Origin: Bog-473 sp036489775
Lineage (GTDB): Bacteria; Actinomycetota; Acidimicrobiia; Acidimicrobiales; RAAP-2
Length of the DNA: 64,000 nt
Direction: 5' to 3'
Assembly (NCBI GenBank): GCA_036489775.1
Contig: DASXFC010000046.1
Location: 1-64,000, forward strand
Below, piece by piece: positions 57,882 to 64,000 of the stretch. Numbering within the stretch: position 1 is the stretch's first letter; the number at the start of each line of letters is the position of its first letter. A program made the translations under genes and the position numbers. The notes under the pieces were generated by a model, which was given only the letters and a program-made list of their open reading frames with translations, did not search any database and was not told the DNA's origin.

Positions 57882-59810
57882 ATGGGTGATCGCCGCATCG
57901 TCGAGGCTGAAGGCCCGACGGACGAGGCACCGAGGGGAGGATTGCGCACTCTGCCGGCCCGACTCCATATCCACCGCCGCTCACTGCAGATTGCCCTCGG
58001 ACTGATCTGGATCTTCGACGGCCTCTTGAAGTTCCAGCCCAATCTGCTGCGACCGTCTTTCGTCGGGGCGATCATTCGGCCTATGGCTGCCAGTCAGCCG
58101 GGCCTGCTCGCTTCGGCCATCAACCGGGTGGCCTCGCTGCTGTCGCACGGGACGACGACCTGGGTGGCCCTCTTCGGCTTGGTCGAGATCGGCATCGGGG
58201 TCGGGCTGCTCTTCCGGCGTTCGGTGAAGACGGCGTTGGTGTCCTCGTTCATCTGGGGTCTCGGCGTCTATGTGCTCGCCGAGGGCATGGGCATGGTGCT
58301 GACCGGGGACACGTCGCCCTTGGCCGGCGCGCCGGGCGCCGTCTGCTTCTACGTCCTGCTCGGCGTGATGGTGTGGCCGACGGCGCAGGACCGAACCGCG
58401 GTCGCACCCACCGGCGCGGCGTCGTCGGTCGCCGGACGGGGAATCCTCGGTGGGTCCGGCGCTCTGTTGGTGTGGGCGGCCATCTGGATCGTCGAAGCCG
58501 TCGTGTGGTTGCTGCCGTTCAACCGCACCGGCCATGCCGTGGCCAACGAGCTGACCCTCACCGCCCAAGGCGAGCCCGGTTGGTACGCCCATGTCCTGGG
58601 CGCCCTCGCTCGGATCAGCAATGGCGGCGGGGTGGAGGTGGCCATCGTCCTGGCCGCCCTCTCGTTGATCATCGCCATCGGGCCGCTGGTTGGACGCCAC
58701 CCGCAGCGCTACATCGCATTGGGTATCGGTTTGGCCTTGTTGTACTGGGCCACCGGCGAAGGTTTGGGGGAGATCCTGACCTTCAGCGGGACCGATCCCA
58801 GCAATGGCCCTCTGGTCGCGCTCATTGGCCTCTCGGTTTGGCCGCTGGTCCCCCAGTCCGCGACCGCACCAGCGCCGGCCTCCCGCCTGGCCGCCGTCCA
58901 CCCCGTGACCGCCGCTCTCGGCGCCCTCGCGGTTGTGTTGGTCCCGCTGGGAGTGGGTGTGCTGCCGGCCGCCGCCGATACGACAGCCGCGCTCTCTCCG
59001 TCCCCCTTGACCTCGGCCTCAGCCTCATCGGCCTCGGGCATGTCGATGGCCATGCCGGGTCTGTCGAAGAGCCCCAAGGCACAGCACGGCACCGCGGGCA
59101 AGCGAGCACCGGCCATGAACATGTCGGCCATGGCGGGTCTCGATGTGACCGATCCGCACTGGAAGTACACCGGTCCACCGCTGCCAGCGGCCGAAGTGAC
59201 CGAGCTCACGGTGACCAGTGCAAAGACCGACGCCGGCCACAAGATGCAGACGCCGAACTGCGACACGACGCCCACCGCAGACCAGGTGCTGGGGGCCACT
59301 CAGTACGTCCAGGCCACTTCGGCCGCGGTGGCGAAGTACAAGGACCTGAGCACCGCACTGGCCGCCGGGTACGTCCCCATCACCAACCCCAACTATCCGG
59401 TCGTCCATTACCTCAACTACCGCTACATGAACCGCCAGGACATCATGAACCCGACCACGGTCGACTCCCTGGTCTACGCCACGACTCCTTACGGTCCCGT
59501 GCTAGTCGCCGCCATGTACCTGATGCCCGGGTCGGGCAACGGTCCGATGCCCTACGGCTGTCTGGTGCAGTGGCATGAGCACACCAACTTGTGCCGCAGC
59601 GATCGGACCGGGCGCATTGCCGGGTTCACGCCCTGCGCTCCGGGGACCACCTTCGAGGGCGACACCCCGATGATGACCCACGTCTGGCAGGTACCCGTGG
59701 CCGGTGGCCCACTGGCTATCGACCCTTCGGATTTGCAGGTGGTGGAGGCGGCGATCATGGCCCAGCAGGAGGGGCTGGCCCCGACGACCAGCGGAACCAC
59801 TCCATCGTGA
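57882..59810 (+). CDS. DoxX-like membrane protein fused to an exported Met-rich/unknown domain
   Basis: 642 residues, ATG 57882 with GGGAAAGGGGAG upstream. The N-terminal 370 residues carry eight to ten membrane helices; the first (ALGLIWIFDGLLKFQPNLL) resembles DoxX-type proteins. Then comes a Met-rich linker (GMSMAMPGLSKSPK, PAMNMSAMAGLDVTD) such as is often used for copper binding. The last 220 residues form an exported domain with YVPITNPNYPVVHYLNYRYM, YGPVLVAAMYLMPGSGNGP and GCLVQWHEHTNLCRSDRTG, rich in His, Tyr and Cys. Its family is not recognised. It lies inside the secretion module between the DUF1996 and VirB4-like genes. Confidence 0.7.
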   Translation: MGDRRIVEAEGPTDEAPRGGLRTLPARLHIHRRSLQIALGLIWIFDGLLKFQPNLLRPSFVGAIIRPMAASQPGLLASAINRVASLLSHGTTTWVALFGLVEIGIGVGLLFRRSVKTALVSSFIWGLGVYVLAEGMGMVLTGDTSPLAGAPGAVCFYVLLGVMVWPTAQDRTAVAPTGAASSVAGRGILGGSGALLVWAAIWIVEAVVWLLPFNRTGHAVANELTLTAQGEPGWYAHVLGALARISNGGGVEVAIVLAALSLIIAIGPLVGRHPQRYIALGIGLALLYWATGEGLGEILTFSGTDPSNGPLVALIGLSVWPLVPQSATAPAPASRLAAVHPVTAALGALAVVLVPLGVGVLPAAADTTAALSPSPLTSASASSASGMSMAMPGLSKSPKAQHGTAGKRAPAMNMSAMAGLDVTDPHWKYTGPPLPAAEVTELTVTSAKTDAGHKMQTPNCDTTPTADQVLGATQYVQATSAAVAKYKDLSTALAAGYVPITNPNYPVVHYLNYRYMNRQDIMNPTTVDSLVYATTPYGPVLVAAMYLMPGSGNGPMPYGCLVQWHEHTNLCRSDRTGRIAGFTPCAPGTTFEGDTPMMTHVWQVPVAGGPLAIDPSDLQVVEAAIMAQQEGLAPTTSGTTPS

Positions 59811-59849
59811 GCCGTCGGCCGGACTGATTCCCTCCGGCAGGGTTGGCGC

Positions 59850-59864
59850 GGCCCCGTCGGGGCC
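59850..59864 (+). terminator. Short hairpin, possible partial terminator
   Basis: GGCCCC-GTC-GGGGCC is a perfect six-base stem in the 128 bp gap between the membrane-fusion gene and the VirB4-like gene. No T-run follows, so it may slow rather than stop transcription. Confidence 0.3.
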
Positions 59865-59938
59865 TTCCGGTCAGTCGCTATGGGCCCAAGAGTGAGATCG
59901 GCGTCCATCCCACGACCCAGCCGAGACCGTTCCCTTGC

Positions 59939-61225
59939 ATGGACCGGGCCCCACGAGTGCCGGCACACCAGGTCACCACGCGCAACCTCGGCGCGGCCTA
60001 CCCGTTCATTGCCGAGGCCGGGCTGGGTCACCGAGGCACCGTCATCGGCGATGACCTACTCGGTGGTTCGTTCGTCTTCGATCCTTTCGCGCTCTACGCG
60101 CACGGTGTGGTTTCGAACCCCAACATGGTCGTCTTCGGCCAGATCGGCCGGGGCAAGAGCGCGTTCGTCAAGACGTTCCTGTGGCGCCAGGCCGTGTTGG
60201 GCCGCCGGGCCTGGGTGGTGGATCCCAAAGGGGAGTACGGCGACCTGGCCGAGGCCTGGGGCGTGCGACCGGTCACCCTCCGGCCTGGTGGGTCCATCCG
60301 GCTGAACCCACTCGATCCGGGTCCCGAAGGCCGGGCTGACAGCGTCGCCGCGGGCGACGGGAGCACCGACCGGCGCCGGATGGAGTTGTTGGCCTCTCTA
60401 TCCAGTGCCTGTCTGGGGCGATCGCTCCAACCACGCGAGCGCGCCGCGCTGACCGCCGCGCTACAAGCCGTGACGAGTACCCGCCGCGAACCGACCGTGC
60501 CGATGGTGGTGGAGGCGCTGCTGGCGCCGACGGACGCGTCGGCTCGGGCCTTGCGCACCGCACGGGGCGTCCTGCTCGAAGACGGGCGCGACGTCGCCCT
60601 CGAGCTGCGGCGCCTGGTCCATGGTGACCTTCATGGCATGTTCGACGGGCCGACCACACCGGGCCTCGACCTGGGGGCCTCGCTGGTGGTGCTCGATCTC
60701 TCGGCCCTGTACACCTCGTCCGCGCTGGGTGTTCTCATGGCCTGCGCCACGGCCTGGCTGCAGTCGGCCTTGGCCCGGACCAATGCCGGCCAGCCGCGGT
60801 CCCAGGTCTTCTTGGTGGTCGACGAAGCCTGGGCCATCCTCTCCAATCTCGGGGTGGCCCGATGGCTGCAATCGTCCTGGAAGCTCTCGCGCGCCTTCGG
60901 GGTGTCCAACATCGCGGTCCTGCACCGGGTGTCCGATCTGCGTTCGGTCGGTGCCTCCGATTCCGAACAGGTGGCGCTGGCCCAGGGCTTGCTGGCTGAC
61001 TCCGAGACCCGGGTGGTCTACGCCCAATCGCCCGGTGAGCTGGCTGCGGCAGCCGAATTGCTCTCCCTGTCGTCGACCGAAGCCGAGCTGTTGCCGCAAC
61101 TGCGCCGGGGGGTGGCCTTGTGGAAGGTGGGCCAACGCTCCTTCCTGGTGCGCCACCGTCTCAGTGCCACCGAGCGCGCCATGGTGGACACCGACCGGGC
61201 CATGGTGGGGACGCCGGATGCATGA
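59939..61225 (+). CDS. VirB4-like secretion ATPase
   Basis: 428 residues from ATG 59939; a TTG at 59843 in the same frame is a possible longer start. Walker A VVFGQIGRGKSAFVKTFLWR and Walker B SQVFLVVDEAWAILSNLG are intact, with AWVVDPKGEYGDLAEAWG between. The domain is the C-terminal motor of VirB4/TraC ATPases without their long N-terminal part; in actinobacterial clusters the SCO6880 protein precedes this motor. It would power substrate transfer at the cytosolic side of the membrane. It overlaps the TraG-like gene by eight bases. Confidence 0.85.
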   Translation: MDRAPRVPAHQVTTRNLGAAYPFIAEAGLGHRGTVIGDDLLGGSFVFDPFALYAHGVVSNPNMVVFGQIGRGKSAFVKTFLWRQAVLGRRAWVVDPKGEYGDLAEAWGVRPVTLRPGGSIRLNPLDPGPEGRADSVAAGDGSTDRRRMELLASLSSACLGRSLQPRERAALTAALQAVTSTRREPTVPMVVEALLAPTDASARALRTARGVLLEDGRDVALELRRLVHGDLHGMFDGPTTPGLDLGASLVVLDLSALYTSSALGVLMACATAWLQSALARTNAGQPRSQVFLVVDEAWAILSNLGVARWLQSSWKLSRAFGVSNIAVLHRVSDLRSVGASDSEQVALAQGLLADSETRVVYAQSPGELAAAAELLSLSSTEAELLPQLRRGVALWKVGQRSFLVRHRLSATERAMVDTDRAMVGTPDA

Positions 61226-62735
61226 CGGCCTGGTCGACCACGTACTCCCCCTGGCCCTCGGTGGTCTGCTGGTCGCCGCCATCTCCTGGCGCGGCAGCGG
61301 GCGGCTGCGGCTCAACGGCCCGGCCCGGCGCGGTGTGCGCTGGGCCCGCGTCCAGGATCTGCGCCGGCTGCTGGTGCGGCCTGGTCCACTGCCGGCCGGT
61401 CGCCTGGTGCTGGGCCAGCCCTGCGGTCCCACCGCCGGCCGCCACGTCCTGGCCACCGAAGACGCGCAGTCCGTGGTGGTGGTCGGGCCGACGCAGAGCG
61501 GGAAGACCAGCTGTTTAGCTCTGCCTGCGCTGATCGGGTGGGACGGGCCGGCGGTGGCGGCCAGCGTCAAGAGCGATCTCCTACGCCACTCCATGGCCGA
61601 GCGCTCGCAGCGCGGCCAGGTCTGGTGCATCGACCCCACCTCGGCTACCGGCCTGCCGGCCAGCCAGTGGTCGCCGCTGAGCGACTGCACCGAGTGGACC
61701 CGCGCCTGCCGCATGGCAATCGATCTCGCCGATGCCGCCAAGGTGGAGGCCACCACGGCGGACGGTGAGTTCTGGTACGCCACCGCGGCCAAATTGTTGG
61801 CCCCGCTTTTCTTCGCGGCGGCCCGGGACGGGCGCAATATGGCCGACGTGGTGCGCTGGGTCGACACCCAGGAGGTCGGCGAGGTGGCCGACGCCTTGGA
61901 GCAGGTGGGCCAGACCGAGGCACTCGATGCGGCCCGGGCCACCTGGTGCCGAGACGAGCGCACGCGCAGCTCGGTGTACACGACAGCCGAGACGGTGCTG
62001 GCCCCCTTTGCCACCTCGCCCGGTACCGGCGACTTCTTCGAACCCGCCCAGTTGCTGCGCGGTCGCCACACTCTCTACATCTGCGCGCCGGCCCACGACC
62101 AGCGCCGGCTCCGCGGCTACTTCAGCGCGCTGGTGCAACAGGTGCTGGGCCACGCCTTCGCCACCGCCACCCGAGCGGGTCGCGCCCTCGATCCGCCGCT
62201 GCTGGTCGTCCTGGACGAAGCGGCGCACATCGCACCGTTGGCCGAACTCGACGGGTTGGCCGCCACCTGCGCGTCGCACGGCATCCAGCTGGTCACCATC
62301 TGGCAGGACCTGGCTCAGGTACGTGCCCGCTACGGGGCGCGGGCACCGACCGTGCTCAACAACCATCGGGCCAAGCTGTTCCTGCCCGGCATCGCCGACC
62401 CCGACACGCTCGAGTACGCCAGCGCGCTCATCGGTGAGACCGACATGACTCAGGCCTCGGTGACCCGGGACGGTCGCGGCACGCACTCGACCACGTCGAC
62501 CTCCACCCCGCGGCGGCTGCTCACCCCGGCCGAGCTGCGCTGCCTGCCCCGGGGTCAGGCCGTGCTGGTCTACGGCACCCTGCCCCCCGCCCGGCTGCGC
62601 CTGCGGCCCTACTGGGCCGGTCGCAACCGTTCCGCGTCCGGGTCGGGCCCGCTCAGGGCACCAGCCCGTGGCGGTGGGCGTAGGTGGTGGCCTGGGCCCG
62701 GTCCCGGCTCTGGGTCTTCTGGAAGATCCGGTTGA
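61218..62735 (+). CDS. TraG/VirD4-like coupling ATPase
   Basis: 505 residues, ATG 61218. Short hydrophobic N-terminus (HVLPLALGGLLVAAISW), Walker A VVVGPTQSGKTSCLALPAL, Walker B LLVVLDEAAHIAPLAELDGL, and a TraM-recognition region SHGIQLVTIWQDLAQVRARY. It matches type IV coupling proteins that bring substrate to the channel. The usual transmembrane stem is short. The final 27 codons (from 62653) are Gly/Arg/Ser-rich and read across the 3' end of the opposite response-regulator gene, an 83 bp overlap. No relaxase gene accompanies it in the window. Confidence 0.85.
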   Translation: MHDGLVDHVLPLALGGLLVAAISWRGSGRLRLNGPARRGVRWARVQDLRRLLVRPGPLPAGRLVLGQPCGPTAGRHVLATEDAQSVVVVGPTQSGKTSCLALPALIGWDGPAVAASVKSDLLRHSMAERSQRGQVWCIDPTSATGLPASQWSPLSDCTEWTRACRMAIDLADAAKVEATTADGEFWYATAAKLLAPLFFAAARDGRNMADVVRWVDTQEVGEVADALEQVGQTEALDAARATWCRDERTRSSVYTTAETVLAPFATSPGTGDFFEPAQLLRGRHTLYICAPAHDQRRLRGYFSALVQQVLGHAFATATRAGRALDPPLLVVLDEAAHIAPLAELDGLAATCASHGIQLVTIWQDLAQVRARYGARAPTVLNNHRAKLFLPGIADPDTLEYASALIGETDMTQASVTRDGRGTHSTTSTSTPRRLLTPAELRCLPRGQAVLVYGTLPPARLRLRPYWAGRNRSASGSGPLRAPARGGGRRWWPGPGPGSGSSGRSG

Positions 62736-63288
62736 TGTGGGTCTTGACGGTGGCGCCCGACACGTAGAGCTGGTCGGCGATCTCGCTGTTGGAGAGGCCT
62801 TCGGCGATGAGGATGAGGATCTGCCCCTCACGCTCGGTCAGTCCGTCGGGCAGCTCGGCCGCTGTCGGCTTGCGGGGCCGGGCCGACTGTATGAGCCGGG
62901 CTTGCACCGCGTGGTCGAGCACGCCCTGGCCGGCATGGGCCGCCTCGAGGGCGCGGCGGATGTCGTCCCGGCTGGCGTCCTTGGTCAGGTAGCCGATGGC
63001 GCCGGCGGACAGCGCGGCCAACACGGACTCGTCGTCGGCGTAGGTGGTGAGGACGACCACCTGGGTCTGGGGATGGTTGGCCCGGATGGCCCTGGTCGCC
63101 GCCGCCCCGTCGAGCTCGGGCATGCGCAGGTCCATCAACACGGCGTCGGGATGGTGTTGCTCAACCAGGCTGATTGCTTCGGCCCCGTTGGCGGCCAATC
63201 CCACCACTTCCATGCCCTCGATGCTCTCGACGATGGTGGCCAGCCCTTCGCGGATGATGCGCTGGTCGTCGGCGATGACGATCCTCAT
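62653..63288 (-). CDS. NarL/FixJ-family response regulator
   Basis: 211 residues, ATG 63288, coupled (ATGA) to the kinase. The receiver domain has RIVIADDQRIIREGL (acidic pair), phospho-Asp in DAVLMDLRMPELDG, Thr in VVVLTTYADDESV and Lys in GYLTKDASRDDI. The LuxR-type helix-turn-helix is LTEREGQILILIAEGLSNSE followed by IADQLYVSGATVKTHINRIF. It acts with the histidine kinase on a neighbouring or distant regulon. Its 3' end overlaps the TraG-like gene by 83 bp. Confidence 0.93.
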   Translation of the reverse strand: MRIVIADDQRIIREGLATIVESIEGMEVVGLAANGAEAISLVEQHHPDAVLMDLRMPELDGAAATRAIRANHPQTQVVVLTTYADDESVLAALSAGAIGYLTKDASRDDIRRALEAAHAGQGVLDHAVQARLIQSARPRKPTAAELPDGLTEREGQILILIAEGLSNSEIADQLYVSGATVKTHINRIFQKTQSRDRAQATTYAHRHGLVP

Positions 63289-64000
63289 GTCGTGAGGCGG
63301 GCCCGGACCAACCAGCCATCGTCAACCGGGCCGGCTTCGAGGGTGCCGCCGAGCAGCAGCACCCGCTCGCGCATGCCTTGGAGCCCGTAGCCACCACCCT
63401 GGGCGGCCAGCGGTCCGGGCGGGCTGTTGGCGGCGCTGTTGTGCACCGAGAGGTCGACCGCGCCCGGCTCAAAGCGCAACGTGATGGCGACCGCGCTGCC
63501 CGGGGCATGCTTGGCCGCGTTGGTCAGCGCCTCCTGGGCGATGCGGAACAGGGCCAGCGACGCGGGCGTGGTCAGCGGCCGCTCCCGCCCCTCGATCTCG
63601 AGCTCACTCTCACCGCCGGCGCACAACTCCTTCAACTGCTGGGTCAGCGGTGGCGCGTCATCGCGCAACGCGGACACGGCGCGGCGGGCCTCGGCCAGGC
63701 CCTGGACCACCAGGCCCCGAGTGGCCTGGAGACGGCGGCGCAACGTCTCGGGCTCTTCCCGGCCGATCATGGCGTCGAGGGCTTCGATCTGGACCGACAC
63801 CGCGCCGAGCGTATGGGCCAGCACGTCATGGATCTCCCGGGCCAGGCGGTTGCGCTCACCCAGTAGTTCGGCCTGCTCGTGTTCGAGTTGGGTGCGTTCG
63901 CGTTCGAGGTCGAGCTGGGCCTGCTGCTCGGCCTGGAGTTGGGCCTGGTTGCGGGCCACCCCGATGAGGGCCCCGCCCAGGGCGGCCCCGGCCATCACCG
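63285..64000 (-). CDS. Sensor histidine kinase, NarX/DesK type (5' end off window)
   Basis: 237 residues are inside the window; the frame stays open at the right edge and starts in a hydrophobic stretch (MAGAALGGALIGVARNQ), so the sensor and membrane part is outside. A coiled-coil helix rich in Gln/Glu follows (LQAEQQAQLDLERERTQLEH), then the HisKA_3 H-box LAREIHDVLAHTLGAVSVQI and the ATPase N-box FRIAQEALTNAAKHAPGSAV and G-box GGGYGLQGMRERVLLLGG. It is paired with the NarL-type regulator, with its stop overlapping that start by four bases. Confidence 0.9.
   Translation of the reverse strand, partial: VMAGAALGGALIGVARNQAQLQAEQQAQLDLERERTQLEHEQAELLGERNRLAREIHDVLAHTLGAVSVQIEALDAMIGREEPETLRRRLQATRGLVVQGLAEARRAVSALRDDAPPLTQQLKELCAGGESELEIEGRERPLTTPASLALFRIAQEALTNAAKHAPGSAVAITLRFEPGAVDLSVHNSAANSPPGPLAAQGGGYGLQGMRERVLLLGGTLEAGPVDDGWLVRARLTT

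Overview
The window is high-G+C actinobacterial chromosome. The gene set points to an uncultured actinobacterium, most likely of the Acidimicrobiia type: F420/LLM oxidoreductases, many short-chain dehydrogenases (SDRs), a SenX3/RegX3-like pair, a CtaA-ABC neighbourhood, a SCO6880-type conjugation-like module, and GTG/TTG starts with 1-4 bp gene overlaps. The taxonomic call is inference from gene content; no rRNA or other marker here settles it.

Region 1 (1-14.9 kb) is catabolic. It holds a partial LLM monooxygenase, a zinc alcohol dehydrogenase, an SDR/CrtC-like/phosphotransferase operon, an MFS pump with a divergent HxlR regulator, an amidase, an old-yellow-enzyme reductase, a cysteine dioxygenase/rhodanese operon, a second MFS pump coupled to an SDR, and another SDR. 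Region 2 (14.9-24.7 kb) is mixed and more accessory. It has an acyltransferase, a nucleotidyltransferase diverging from a P-loop protein, an Smr protein, a GntR-controlled divergent pair of membrane-anchored proteins, a second amidase, an apparently intact group II intron, and tRNA-Phe and tRNA-Asp. Region 3 (24.8-36.3 kb) is again catabolic. A four-gene crotonase/SDR/Baeyer-Villiger/hydrolase operon diverges from a TetR gene, an MFS-MerR operon follows, and then an F420 oxidoreductase operon with a second CrtC-like protein.

Region 4 (36.5-44.4 kb) looks like a decaying accessory island with visibly lower G+C in its second half. It contains a glycosyltransferase fragment abutting a patatin fragment, an SDR tail remnant, a frameshifted secreted protein, an alpha/beta-hydrolase-adenylate cyclase flanked by a diverged repeat pair, a multi-hairpin intergenic stretch, and two unknown exported proteins. 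It ends at tRNA-Glu. Region 5 (44.5-53.2 kb) is housekeeping: ctaA, ctaB, a thioredoxin-like protein, an ABC exporter, serS, an MBL-fold protein, and regX3/senX3. Region 6 (53.4-62.7 kb) is a type IV secretion-like module (small membrane subunit, TrbL-like protein, SCO6880, VirB4-like ATPase, TraG/VirD4-like ATPase). No relaxase is visible, and a DUF1996 protein and a large membrane/Met-rich fusion sit inside it. The window closes with a NarL-type two-component pair.

A recurring theme is local regulation. HxlR, GntR, TetR and MerR genes each sit beside a perfect inverted repeat in the promoter they most plausibly control. No CRISPR array, integrase, transposase or rRNA was seen.
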